Shown here in pieces: positions 45,204 through 53,899 of a stretch of 64,000 nt of DNA. The number at the start of each line of letters is the position of its first letter. Within the stretch, counting starts at the first letter, position 1. The notes under the pieces were generated by a model that searched no databases, was not told where the DNA came from, and saw only the letters and a list, made by a program, of their open reading frames with translations. The stretch is from positions 124,001-188,000 of the forward strand of contig NZ_BMEC01000008.1 of assembly GCF_014636295.1 (NCBI RefSeq). Direction: 5' to 3'. The position numbers were made by a program, and so were the translations under genes. This DNA is from Marivirga lumbricoides. GTDB taxonomy: Bacteria; Bacteroidota; Bacteroidia; Cytophagales; Cyclobacteriaceae.

Positions 45204-46103
45204 ATGAGTAATAAATTATTTGCATTTTCCACACTACTTGTTTTTAGCGTTATTTCTAACTGCTATACTCAGGAGCTTCATAAGCATTTTGAAGTAGCAC
45301 AAAGTAGCAATACTGATAAAGTAGCTTTAAGTGTGTTTACCAAAGCGGGCTCTTCATTTATTAATGGAGTATCTTCTGTAAAGCCTTTGGAGATATACAG
45401 TGAAAATGAGAATAATATAGCAGCCAGCACCTACAAAATTCAGGAATTTCAGGACCATAAATATGTGGAAGCTAATTTAACCTGCAAAAACCATGTTGGC
45501 CTTAATTTTACAGAGGCCATTGCAAAAAATATTTTTTCACCTGATATAGATGCTAAAGATGTTTGGCAAATAAAGCTTTCAGAAAACACCTTATATAATC
45601 TTTCTCTTAATTATTTATTAGGCTCGGCTGAAATTGATTTATCCAGACTGTCTGTGGAACGTCTTAAAGTGAATTCCGGAAGTGCAGATGTTTTTCTTAA
45701 TTATGCTGACGGAAAGAGAAACGCAGTAGCTATGGATACTTTTTTTGTAAAAGTAAACCTAGGCGATATAGTAGTTGAGAACCTCAATCTTGCTTTAGCT
45801 AAAGAAATAATTGCAGAAGTTGGTTTTGGATCCATTTACCTTAATTGTGGAAATAATTGGCAGATAAATAGTAAAGTTAGTGCTTCTGTAGGTGCTGGTA
45901 GCATGACTATTCACTTACCTCCTGATGATATTCCGGTATTGGTAAGAATTAAAAACTCTGCTTTATGTCATATTAAATTAGCCAGCGACTATAAAAAGGT
46001 GGGGCATAATTTATATGGAAATGCCGCCTATATGAAAAATAAACAGGAGTTCTTAGAATTTTCTCTGGATGTTGGAATGGGCAGTATCTCTTTTTTACAC
46101 TAA
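45204..46103 (+). CDS. Secreted protein with toast-rack-like (DUF4097/LiaF-type) beta domain
   Basis: 299 aa with a signal peptide (about 1-22, MSNKLFAFSTLLVFSVISNC). The C-terminal 170 residues show evenly spaced beta strands with aspartate/asparagine turns: YLLGSAEIDLSRLSVERLKV, VKVNLGDIVVENLNLAL, and the ending AYMKNKQEFLEFSLDVGMGSISFLH. This is the look of toast-rack/adhesin-like domains (DUF4097 type) found in LiaF-related and exported proteins. No catalytic motif is seen. It is divergent from the sigma factor, but nothing shows that it belongs to the phytase regulon. Converges on recG with 7 bp spacing. Confidence 0.6.
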   Translation: MSNKLFAFSTLLVFSVISNCYTQELHKHFEVAQSSNTDKVALSVFTKAGSSFINGVSSVKPLEIYSENENNIAASTYKIQEFQDHKYVEANLTCKNHVGLNFTEAIAKNIFSPDIDAKDVWQIKLSENTLYNLSLNYLLGSAEIDLSRLSVERLKVNSGSADVFLNYADGKRNAVAMDTFFVKVNLGDIVVENLNLALAKEIIAEVGFGSIYLNCGNNWQINSKVSASVGAGSMTIHLPPDDIPVLVRIKNSALCHIKLASDYKKVGHNLYGNAAYMKNKQEFLEFSLDVGMGSISFLH

Positions 46104-46110
46104 TTATTAA

Positions 46111-48204
46111 TTAGCTAATTCTACTCCAGTTAACTGATTTTTTTGCCTGATTTTCAATCTGGATTTTTATCAATCTATTTTCTTCACTTACTAATTCAGG
46201 GTCTTCCTTTACAATTTTTTGTGCTGCCTGTCGTGCAATTGTTAGTACAGGCTCATCCTCACGTAAGTCCCCTAAAATTAAATCTACCTGGCCACTTTGC
46301 TGAGTGCCCATCATATCTCCCGCCCCCCTTAATTGCATATCTACCTGGGCTATTTCAAAGCCATCAGTTGTGCGCACCATGGTATTTACTCTCACTTTAG
46401 CTTCCTTGCTCAATTTATGCGTGGTAACTAAAATACAATAGGATTGCTCTGCGCCCCGACCCACCCTTCCGCGCAATTGGTGTAATTGGGCTAAGCCAAA
46501 GCGTTCTGCATTTTCAATCACCATTACAGATGCATTAGGCACATTAACACCTACTTCAATCACTGTTGTGGCTACCATTATTTTGGTTTCTCCTTTTACA
46601 AAACGAGCCATTTCAAAGTCTTTGGCATCAGCTTTCATTTTACCATGCACTATGCTTATGGGATATTCGGGAAAAGCTCTTTGTACACTTTCGTAACCAT
46701 CCATCAAGTCTTTCAGATCCAGTTTTTCTGACTCTTCAATCAGAGGATAAACCACATATACTTGCCGCCCTTTTTCAATCTCTTTGCGGATAAACCCATT
46801 TAACCTCAACCGGTTAGCATCATACTGATGTAGTGTTTTAATTTCCTTCCGTCCTTTCGGCAGTTCATCAATCGTAGAAATGTCTAAATCGCCATAAACA
46901 GACATAGAAAGTGTGCGTGGGATAGGCGTAGCGGTCATGATTAACACATGTGGAATAAACGTTTCATTTTTTTTCCAGAGTCTTGCTCTTTGGGCTACCC
47001 CATATCTATGTTGCTCATCCACAATTGCTAAACCTAGGTTTTTAAATTGCACCACATCTTCCAGTAGCGCATGAGTACCTACCAGAATATGGAGTTCTCC
47101 TGAGAGCAATTCCTCATGAATTTTTCTTCTTGCTTTAGTCTTTGAAGATCCTGTGAGGAGTGCAATCTTCACACCAATCTTATCAGCAAACTCCTTTAGT
47201 CCCTCATAATGTTGATTGGCTAAAATTTGAGTGGGTGCCATTAAAGCTACTTGGGCTCCGCTATCAATAGCTATTAGTGAAGCAATAAACGCCACAATGG
47301 TTTTACCACTACCCACATCGCCTTGCAGCAGCCTGTTCATTTGCTTGCCACTTTTAAAATCATTAAATATTTCTCTGATTACCTTTTTCTGTGCACCCGT
47401 TAAGTCAAAAGGAAGGTGAGATTGATAAAACCTGGTTAATAAATCTGTTTTAGCTAAAAGCTGACCTTTAAATTTCTCAAGCCTGATTTTTTTCTGCATT
47501 AGCAGGCGCAACTGCATAAAGAAAAACTCTTCAAACTTCATCCTGAAACGCGCTTTCTGAAGCATTTGCTCTTCTCTGGGGATATGGATTTGTGCTACAG
47601 CATCCTTTTTAGGCATAAAGGCATATTGCTGCAAAATAGATTGTGGTAAAGTTTCAGGAATTCGATTATAGGCCTCCTTCAACAACACTTTCTGCAGGTT
47701 GTAAAGTGCCTTGCTATCAAGAAATTTTCGCCTTAAAGTTTCTGTTGTAGAGTAGACCGGCTGAAGAAAATGGTTGTTCTGAAGTGCAGGGGTTAAAACC
47801 TCTATTTCAGGATGTGCTATACTGAACTTGTTACCAAATTTATTAGGCTGACCAAAAACTACATAGGTTACTCCAGTTTTTAACTTGGGACTTATCCACT
47901 TAATCCCCTGAAACCAAATCAGATCTACACTACCTGTTTCATCATAAAAGTGAATGACTAAGCGTTGTTTTCTGCCTTCACCTATTAGCTCTCTCCCTCT
48001 GATTTGCCCTTTTATTTGCACATTAGGCATTTGTTCGTGCAATTCTCTTATGGAATAAAACTTTGTGCGGTCCTCATATCTGTAAGGATAATGCTGCAGT
48101 AGATCTGCATAAGTGAAAATGTTGAGTTCTTTGTTGAGTAATGCGGCCTTTTGCGGGCCAACACCTTTTAAAAATTCAATTGGTGTTTTAAAGAATGACG
48201 ACAT
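46111..48204 (-). CDS. recG: ATP-dependent DNA helicase RecG
   Basis: 697 aa. N-terminal wedge/OB domain (about 1-250: FLKGVGPQKAALLNKELNIF, QIKGQIRGRELIGEGRKQRL), helicase domain 1 with Walker A LLQGDVGSGKTIVAFIASLI (about 292-311), DEQH box (DEQHRYGVAQRARLW), motif III TATPIPRTLSMSVYGDLD, and domain 2 with VIEVGVNVPNASVMVIENAE and QLRGRVGRGAEQSYC. It drives branch migration and fork regression at stalled replication forks. Starts one base after the gldD stop, so it is co-transcribed with gldD. Confidence 0.96.
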   Translation of the reverse strand: MSSFFKTPIEFLKGVGPQKAALLNKELNIFTYADLLQHYPYRYEDRTKFYSIRELHEQMPNVQIKGQIRGRELIGEGRKQRLVIHFYDETGSVDLIWFQGIKWISPKLKTGVTYVVFGQPNKFGNKFSIAHPEIEVLTPALQNNHFLQPVYSTTETLRRKFLDSKALYNLQKVLLKEAYNRIPETLPQSILQQYAFMPKKDAVAQIHIPREEQMLQKARFRMKFEEFFFMQLRLLMQKKIRLEKFKGQLLAKTDLLTRFYQSHLPFDLTGAQKKVIREIFNDFKSGKQMNRLLQGDVGSGKTIVAFIASLIAIDSGAQVALMAPTQILANQHYEGLKEFADKIGVKIALLTGSSKTKARRKIHEELLSGELHILVGTHALLEDVVQFKNLGLAIVDEQHRYGVAQRARLWKKNETFIPHVLIMTATPIPRTLSMSVYGDLDISTIDELPKGRKEIKTLHQYDANRLRLNGFIRKEIEKGRQVYVVYPLIEESEKLDLKDLMDGYESVQRAFPEYPISIVHGKMKADAKDFEMARFVKGETKIMVATTVIEVGVNVPNASVMVIENAERFGLAQLHQLRGRVGRGAEQSYCILVTTHKLSKEAKVRVNTMVRTTDGFEIAQVDMQLRGAGDMMGTQQSGQVDLILGDLREDEPVLTIARQAAQKIVKEDPELVSEENRLIKIQIENQAKKSVNWSRIS

Positions 48205-48205
48205 A

Positions 48206-48787
48206 TTAATTCCACTGCAAAGTATTGAGCGCGTGTACGATGTCTCTCTTTACATAATCAATTACTGGTGCAAGAGAATCATTTTCTGTTGATGTTCTGA
48301 AATAAAGTGCGCCTCTTAAAAAATGTTCTGTTGAATCAGTTGTGTAAAACTGAAACTGACTTGGCACATCTCCTTCTAACTCCGCAACAGATACCCTTTT
48401 ATTGGAAGGCGTAATTAAAATGGTTTCTTCAATGGATGTAGCTTTAACCTGATGCTTGGAAGTAAGTTTATAGGAGTCATCAATGTTAACACGCAAGGAA
48501 TCTCTGTTATTCATAAGCGGTTTGTATGTGATGTGCACTTCTGCCACAAAATCCGGATAAAAAAGAGCAAACCAATATCTTTCCTTCTGATAGGAAGAAT
48601 CAGGTAAAATCTTTGCATGCTTTGAATACTGAAACGAGAAGGGAAATGAATCTGGTAGCGCTTCATAGGCCGGCTCAGGAAGATCTATTCTATTGAAGCC
48701 TTCTGGTTTAGGATAATAATCTTCTTCACAAGCCAGAATAAATAACCCTGCCATCAATAAAAATAATACGTTTTTCAGAAGCCTCAT
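48206..48787 (-). CDS. gldD: Gliding motility lipoprotein GldD
   Basis: 193 aa. Lipobox LFILAC (Cys20), then the diagnostic start [20 protein letters not shown] (about 24-43) and [27 protein letters not shown] (about 71-90), [15 protein letters not shown], and the ending [36 protein letters not shown]. GldD is needed for surface gliding and is tied to the type IX secretion/gliding machinery in Bacteroidota. Its presence suggests the organism can glide. It is next to recG with a one-base gap; no other gld gene is in the window. Confidence 0.93.
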   Translation of the reverse strand: MRLLKNVLFLLMAGLFILACEEDYYPKPEGFNRIDLPEPAYEALPDSFPFSFQYSKHAKILPDSSYQKERYWFALFYPDFVAEVHITYKPLMNNRDSLRVNIDDSYKLTSKHQVKATSIEETILITPSNKRVSVAELEGDVPSQFQFYTTDSTEHFLRGALYFRTSTENDSLAPVIDYVKRDIVHALNTLQWN

Positions 48788-48878
48788 TTTACAAATATAT
48801 TAATCATCAGGAGATTTTGTGCTGCTTTATTAAATAGAATGCACTTAGCTGGCTAATTTTAATTTCCAACGAGTTGAT

Positions 48879-50291
48879 TTAATTCATAAAATAGCGAATA
48901 ATCCGCATACTCATTTTATCAAATGGCGGATACTTCTTTTTTAAATCGAACCAGGTGCCTGATTTCAAAATAGATTTCTCATGTGAGAAGGTGAGAAAGC
49001 CGGCTTTGCCATGATAATTTCCCTGTCCGCTATTTCCTATACCACCAAAGGGCAGGTCTGGATTACTTAAATGAAGGACTGTATTGTTGACCGCACCCCC
49101 ACCGAAAGGAATTCGCTGGATAAACTTCTCTTCGGCTTTTGAGCTTTCAGTAAACACGTAAAGTGATAATGGATTTGGATTTTTGGCAATCATCTCAAAA
49201 ACCTCTTCCTCATTCTGGTAAGTGAAAATGGGTAAAATAGGACCAAAAATCTCCTGCTTAAAAAGCTCATCCTCTTGCTTTATATTCTCTACCAGGGTGG
49301 GCTCAATTTTTCTTAGCTCATCATCAAAAGCACCTCCAAAAATTATGGTTCCTTCTTTTAAAAAGCCTTTTAAGGTTTCGTAACGCTTTTGATTTACAAT
49401 TTGTGTCAGGTCCTTACTTTCCAAAGGTTGAACACCATAGAACTGCATGATGCTTGATTTCAGCTCATCAATAAGTTTTGCTTTTATTTTTGTATGCACC
49501 AACAGATAATCCGGAGCCACACAGGTTTGTCCGGCATTCATCATTTTTCCAAAAACTATTCTTCTGGCAGCTACTTCTACATTAGCTTTTTCATCTACTA
49601 TGGCCGGAGATTTACCTCCAAGCTCCAGGGTTGTAGGTACTAATTGAGGAGCAGCCATTTTTGCAATTATTTTTCCTACTGGCACGCTCCCCGTAAAGAA
49701 AACATGGTCGAACCTGTGGTTTTCCATCAATTGAGGTACCACTACTTTCCCCTCTCCTGTTACTACTGCTATAAATTCTTCAGCAAAAGCTTCCGGAATC
49801 ATTTTTTGTATGAGTGCTGAAATGTGAGGGGTTTCTTCCGGTGGTTTAATAATGCAAGTATTGCCTGCAGCAATGGCCGCTACTAGCGGAGCCATCAATA
49901 ATTGAAAAGGATAGTTCCAGGGGCCAATGATTAGCGTAACACCTTTGGGTTCATACAGAATTTTGCTTCGGGAAGGGAAATGCATAAGTGAGGTGCTCAC
50001 TCTTTTAGGCTTCATCCATGATTTGAGATGTTTGAGATTATAATTGATCTCTTCATAGAGAAACCCCACCTCTGTTACATAACTCTCAAATGCAGGTTTT
50101 CCAAAATCATCTGCCAAAGCCTGCATTATATCTGCTTCATAAAATTTAACCAGTTCCTTTAACTTTTGGAGCTGCTCCTTTCGGAATGCATAAGGCTTTG
50201 TTTTTTGGGAGTTAAAGAATGCTTTTTGGCTTTGAAAAATCTCGTTTTGCTTTTCAATAGGTGTATTAAATACTTCAAGAGTCGTTTCCAT
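48879..50291 (-). CDS. Aldehyde dehydrogenase (class 3-like, NAD(P)-dependent)
   Basis: 470 aa. NAD(P)-binding region with PKGVTLIIGPWNYPFQLLMA (about 112-131), FTGSVPVGKIIAKMAA, general base in TLELGGKSPAIVD (about 215-227), catalytic Cys in MMNAGQTCVAPDYLL (about 251-265), and the C-terminal LPFGGIGNSGQGNYHGKAGF. It oxidises aliphatic or fatty aldehydes to acids. The C-terminus (FDLKKKYPPFDKMSMRIIRY) shows a short tail like class 3 ALDHs, which sometimes anchor to membranes. Single gene; the physiological aldehyde is unknown. Confidence 0.93.
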   Translation of the reverse strand: METTLEVFNTPIEKQNEIFQSQKAFFNSQKTKPYAFRKEQLQKLKELVKFYEADIMQALADDFGKPAFESYVTEVGFLYEEINYNLKHLKSWMKPKRVSTSLMHFPSRSKILYEPKGVTLIIGPWNYPFQLLMAPLVAAIAAGNTCIIKPPEETPHISALIQKMIPEAFAEEFIAVVTGEGKVVVPQLMENHRFDHVFFTGSVPVGKIIAKMAAPQLVPTTLELGGKSPAIVDEKANVEVAARRIVFGKMMNAGQTCVAPDYLLVHTKIKAKLIDELKSSIMQFYGVQPLESKDLTQIVNQKRYETLKGFLKEGTIIFGGAFDDELRKIEPTLVENIKQEDELFKQEIFGPILPIFTYQNEEEVFEMIAKNPNPLSLYVFTESSKAEEKFIQRIPFGGGAVNNTVLHLSNPDLPFGGIGNSGQGNYHGKAGFLTFSHEKSILKSGTWFDLKKKYPPFDKMSMRIIRYFMN

Positions 50292-50388
50292 AAATTTCCT
50301 TTAGCCGTAATAATGGTAGTGTAATGATAACGGATAAAACAGCCTTTTGATTAGTGGGAAGTATAATAGCTATAATGTTCTTAGCAAC

Positions 50389-50820
50389 TTATTGTTCTGC
50401 CCTGGTCGCTTGCCAATTAATAACTTTCCAGGCCCCCTCCTTTTTTTGAAAAACGCCAGAATTAAAATAAGTGTCCACCTGCTCTCCTTCTGATTTAGCA
50501 ATAAGTTTAAAAGTTAAGATGGCTACATCATTTACTACTTTTATTTGAATCTCTTCCGCTAAGTAGGAAGTTTTTGGCGCATCACTATTTGCCTCTTCTG
50601 AGTTTTTAAAGCCTTGCATGATTGTAGGTTTACCAAAGCGTTTGCCTGCTGAGCTGGTGTATATCAGATCTTCAGCCCAAAAGCGATCATGAGTATTTGC
50701 ATCATCAACATTTTTGAGAAAGTCATTAAGTAAAGCGGTGATTACTTCTTTCTCTGAGTTTTGTGCATAAAGCGTAAAGTTTAGAGAAAACAAAGTGCTT
50801 AAGAGGAAAATATAGCGCAT
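50389..50820 (-). CDS. Secreted SnoaL/NTF2-like (DUF4440-type) protein
   Basis: 143 aa with a signal peptide (MRYIFLLSTLFSLNFTLYAQ). The mature domain fits a cone-shaped NTF2-like fold: VITALLNDFLKNVDDANTHD (about 27-46), WAEDLIYTSSAGKRFGKPTI, VVNDVAILTFKLIAKSEGE, and the closing VFQKKEGAWKVINWQATRAE. Such domains bind small molecules or dimerise; enzymatic activity is not evident. Periplasmic. Lies 62 bp downstream of the cupin gene on the same strand, possibly in the same transcript. Confidence 0.78.
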   Translation of the reverse strand: MRYIFLLSTLFSLNFTLYAQNSEKEVITALLNDFLKNVDDANTHDRFWAEDLIYTSSAGKRFGKPTIMQGFKNSEEANSDAPKTSYLAEEIQIKVVNDVAILTFKLIAKSEGEQVDTYFNSGVFQKKEGAWKVINWQATRAEQ

Positions 50821-50882
50821 AACTTTTTATTATTCTGTGGTAAGATAGCGAAAATATATATTCCCTTTAACAAGCACTTGAT

Positions 50883-51242
50883 CTAAATCCATTCGCTGTT
50901 GTCTTTGGTAAGTTCATGCTTTATTGCTCCAGTATGTTTAATTTGCGCAGGCTCAAAAAGCATGAGTAACACTTCTTCCTCTGCAAAAGGTTTATGCTCC
51001 ACTCCTTTTGGCACGATAAGCATTTCTCCGGCATTCAGGGTAAGCGTTTTATCTTTAAAAGCAATATTGAGCTTTCCTTTTACTACAAAAAAGAGCTCGT
51101 CTTCCTCCTGGTGATTATGCCATACAAATTCACCCTGCACTTTGGCTAGTTTAATATGTTGTCCATTTAACTCACCTACAATTTTGGGTGTCCACTGATC
51201 ATTGAAAAGGCTGAATTTTTCCGATAGTTTAATTACTTGCAT
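50883..51242 (-). CDS. Small cupin-domain protein
   Basis: 119 aa, a single cupin barrel: VWHNHQEEDELFFVVKGKLN (about 39-58) holds the metal-binding H-x-H...E residues, and the second motif is GEMLIVPKGVEHKPFA (about 72-87). No signal peptide. Small stand-alone cupins often bind a metal and a small ligand; the substrate is not deducible. Its start lies one base after the stop of the 234-aa membrane protein, so they are co-transcribed. Confidence 0.85.
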   Translation of the reverse strand: MQVIKLSEKFSLFNDQWTPKIVGELNGQHIKLAKVQGEFVWHNHQEEDELFFVVKGKLNIAFKDKTLTLNAGEMLIVPKGVEHKPFAEEEVLLMLFEPAQIKHTGAIKHELTKDNSEWI

Positions 51243-51243
51243 T

Positions 51244-51948
51244 CTAATAAAGAGAATGAATATCTAAAAAGTCAAAATTACCATATTCTTCTTTGGAAAT
51301 TGGTTGAGGAGGAAAAGTTGTTTCTAAAACCCAGGCGTCATTGAAAGTAGATCTATAGTCAATCATTAATTTCATAGAACCAGTAGAGTTGTACATATAT
51401 TTATTAAAAAAATTACCAATTAAATCAACATCAATCTGATCTCCAATTACATTAAGAAGTTCAATTTCTTCTCCTGGAGCAATTACGCACCCTTTGTATA
51501 AGGAAGCAAATTCGCATGCAAAACTCCTTTTTTTCGAAGAAAAATTATCGTAATAAGAAACCAAATCATAAATAGAAATAATTGAATCTGCCTTTTTAAC
51601 ATAAAATCCATTGATAAAGGCAGGGCCTACCCCTTTATTGCTTACAGTTATTGTATAGCGTCCTGCACTAAAACTCGGTCCTAATTGTAGGTAAGGCAAA
51701 ACAGAAGCCTTTTGTTGTTCTACGGTTAGCTCGTATTGTCTTTCTAAGATATTGCTTTGATAAAGCAATACTGCTAATGTAAATAATGCGATCGCCATTG
51801 CTGACAAACTCACTATTTTATCAGCATTCCAAAAGCTTTTCTTTTTTGGAGGCCCTTGATTATATCTTTTTTTATAATAAGGTTTTTTGTACGGTTTCTT
51901 TCCTCCTTTATTTTCCTGATTGGTGGGATTATTTGGTTTTTCTTCCAT
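51244..51948 (-). CDS. Single-pass membrane protein with basic Tyr/Lys-rich N-terminus
   Basis: 234 aa. The N-terminal 40 residues are low-complexity and very basic (KPYKKPYYKKRYNQGPPKKK), then one TM helix (about 47-66, VSLSAMAIALFTLAVLLYQS), a coiled linker (ERQYELTVEQQKASVLPYLQ) and a strand-rich C-terminal domain (about 90-225, with TITVSNKGVGPAFINGFYVK). I recognise no named family, though the C-domain resembles uncharacterised proteins with a membrane anchor and an LPYLQL strand. The basic N-terminus could bind nucleic acid or phospholipid. Function unknown. Confidence 0.65.
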   Translation of the reverse strand: MEEKPNNPTNQENKGGKKPYKKPYYKKRYNQGPPKKKSFWNADKIVSLSAMAIALFTLAVLLYQSNILERQYELTVEQQKASVLPYLQLGPSFSAGRYTITVSNKGVGPAFINGFYVKKADSIISIYDLVSYYDNFSSKKRSFACEFASLYKGCVIAPGEEIELLNVIGDQIDVDLIGNFFNKYMYNSTGSMKLMIDYRSTFNDAWVLETTFPPQPISKEEYGNFDFLDIHSLY

Positions 51949-52121
51949 TGCTCATTACGGTTGGCAGGTTCTTCTAAATTAACTATAAGAATACGTTAGA
52001 AATTTTAGAAATGCAACAAGCGCTTTTTATGGGTAGCGTATTTGTGTATTAATTTATTAGCTGTTAGAGTATCTATTTCTTATTTTACCTTCCACAACTA
52101 CTAAACCCAACAACAAAGCTC

Positions 52122-52362
52122 CGTCATCCCCAGCCAAAGGTCTGGCAGACAAGAAAATCAATGAGCCGGAGGTTCATTATTTATCAGGGATCCCCCGGCC
52201 TTCGTACAATCTTTGCTAAAGGCTTTTACCACTTTTGAAGAATTAAAAGAGATTTTATTTCCATACCACTTTCTAAATAATAGCTCTGGGCTGGCATGGT
52301 GCATGAAGAAGGAGATCGCAAATAAATTTTTCCGTTGCTCTCCAAAATTTTTTGGGATGACG
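52122..52362. repeat. Repeat unit 1 of the CGTCATYCC family
   Basis: Bounded by CGTCATCCC (52122) and GGGATGACG (ending 52362), which are inverted complements. Inner words shared with units 2-4: GGCCTTCG, TTTTACC, TAGCTCTGGGCTGGCATGG, AAATTTTT. Its 5' flank (52080-52121) is also shared with the flank of unit 5. Confidence 0.75.
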
Positions 52363-52363
52363 A

Positions 52364-52583
52364 GCTACTTTTTATTATTGTAATTCATCAAACAACAAAT
52401 TGTCATCATTTTCATTAGCATAATTTACACTTCAACAAATGCCGACAACAAAGTTCCGTCATTCCAGAAATTAATGACCATGACGCAGGAATGGCTATTA
52501 ATTATCTGGAACCTCCCGGCCTAAGCACAATCTTTGACCAAGGCTTTTAACTGTCTTCAAAAATTTAAAATAGGTTTTATTTC
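52364..52583. repeat. 220-bp direct repeat, copy A
   Basis: Compared by eye with 53014-53233, all bases agree except two (GG against TT in the middle). It includes the flank, the CGTCATTCC boundary and the first half of unit 2. The exact 650-bp offset shows an ancestral duplication of a two-unit block. Confidence 0.85.
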
Positions 52584-52700
52584 CATAATATCTTTCAAGT
52601 TATAGCTCTGGGCTGACATGGTGCAGGAAGAAGGAGATTTACCGATTGGTCGGCACAGGCCAAATATTTTGTTCGTGCCTCTCAAAATTTTGGAATGACG
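52457..52700. repeat. Repeat unit 2
   Basis: Bounded by CGTCATTCC (52457) and GGAATGACG (ending 52700). Contains an internal inverted repeat: TTCCAGAAATTAATG near the start and ATTAATTATCTGGAA about 30 nt later, so the transcript can fold. Confidence 0.8.
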
Positions 52701-52784
52701 AGATATGTTGAGATTTTTTTGACTCTTCCATAATGACTATTTCTCGTTTTTCTTTTTCAACTACCAAAGCCTCCAACAAACTAC

Positions 52785-53012
52785 CGTCATTCCAGAAATT
52801 AATGACCATGACGCAGGAAATGGGCCATTAATTATCTGGAACCCCCCGGCCTTCGCACAATCCTTGCTAAAAGCTTTTACCCGCTGTCCAAAATTAAACG
52901 AGGTTTGTTTCCATAATATCTTTCAAGTTATAGCTCTTGGCTGGCATGGTGTAGGAAGAAGGGGATTCCAAATAAATTTTTCCGTTGCTCTACAAAATTT
53001 TTTGGAATGACG
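52785..53012. repeat. Repeat unit 3
   Basis: Bounded by CGTCATTCC (52785) and GGAATGACG (ending 53012). Shares with unit 2 the hairpin block TTCCAGAAATTAATGACCAT and with unit 1 the block AATAAATTTTTCCGTTGCTC. Confidence 0.8.
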
Positions 53013-53013
53013 T

Positions 53014-53233
53014 GCTACTTTTTATTATTGTAATTCATCAAACAACAAATTGTCATCATTTTCATTAGCATAATTTACACTTCAACAAATGCCGACAACA
53101 AAGTTCCGTCATTCCAGAAATTAATGACCATGACGCAGGAATTTCTATTAATTATCTGGAACCTCCCGGCCTAAGCACAATCTTTGACCAAGGCTTTTAA
53201 CTGTCTTCAAAAATTTAAAATAGGTTTTATTTC
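53014..53233. repeat. 220-bp direct repeat, copy B
   Basis: Same as 52364-52583 with only two mismatches seen, at an offset of exactly 650 bp. Confidence 0.85.
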
Positions 53234-53330
53234 TTTGCCACTTTCTAAATAATACCTCAGGCTGGGCATAGTTCAGGAAGAAGGAGATTCCAAATATTTT
53301 GTTCGTGCCTCACAAAATTTTGGAATGACG
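53107..53330. repeat. Repeat unit 4
   Basis: Bounded by CGTCATTCC (53107) and GGAATGACG (ending 53330). Its first half is nearly identical to unit 2, its second half has drifted (CTTTCTAAATAATACCTCAG). Confidence 0.8.
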
Positions 53331-53396
53331 TGCTACTTTTTATTATTGTAGTTTTTATTTTACCTTCCACAGCTACTAAAGCTAACTACAAAGCTC

Positions 53397-53461
53397 CGTC
53401 ATCCCCAGCAAAAGAGCTGGGGATCCCTCCGCCTTCGCACCATCTTTGATCAAGGCTTTTA
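53397..53461. repeat. Repeat unit 5, truncated
   Basis: Begins CGTCATCCCCAGC with an immediate hairpin (CCCCAGC...GCTGGGG) and the shared words GCCTTCGCAC and GGCTTTTACCCG, then breaks off into the gene remnant. The closing GGAATGACG is missing. Confidence 0.7.
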
Positions 53462-53629
53462 CCCGCGTTCGAAAATTAAATACATTCCCCCCAACAAACT
53501 GACAGGCAGCAGCGCACTAATGATCCGACAGATTAGATTGGTGTAGAAGAGCGCAGGGTTTACCTTTCTGATTTCGCTAAAGAAACGGGGCAAGGATTTA
53601 AGGGTAGCAAAACTCTCTTTTAAACTAAT
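53459..53629 (-). pseudogene. Remnant of an ABC-transporter gene (N-terminal region)
   Basis: On the minus strand from 53629 a frame of about 56 codons reads ISLKESFATLKS then LPRFFSEIRKVNPALFYTNL and ICRIISALLPVSLLGGMYLI, ending FERG-stop at the repeat junction (TAA at 53459-53461). The basic amphipathic start, the aromatic stretch and first TM helix match the N-terminus of ATP-binding/permease-fused ABC transporters of Bacteroidota as I remember them. There is no ATG (ATT stands at the expected place) and no continuation after the repeat. Read as a truncated gene cut by the repeat array. Not verified by search. Confidence 0.5.
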
Positions 53630-53899
53630 GCCCTAGGGTTTGAAGGGTTCTGATGGCAAAACTTAGATGTTTAATTAGTACTATTCACTAAGTTACTCTT
53701 TAATATCCTTTTTGTTTTGCTTGGGAAGGGAGTATTTGGGTTTGTTTGTTCTTGGCGGTTTGGAGTAGAAAGTTTTGAATTATACTGTTTGGGAAGGTTT
53801 TTATTTTTTTATGGAGTAAAGATTGAGAATTTATTTTTATGTTTTAAGCTTATCACTATCAACATGTGCTGTTGGAAATTAATCATCTGTACTCATGAT

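Larger units (their letters stand above)
51949..53899. other. 1.95-kb gene-free stretch dominated by repeats
   Basis: No gene is supported here. From 52080 to 53460 it is made of related repeat units (listed separately). 53459-53629 holds a gene remnant, and 53630-53899 contains no ORF or motif I can recognise. It separates the recG-cupin region from the restriction-modification operon. Confidence 0.8.

Noticed and set aside
52080-53461. Possible CRISPR array
   Set aside because: Units are about 225-245 bp, only five, diverged and without unique 25-40 bp spacers; no cas genes are near.
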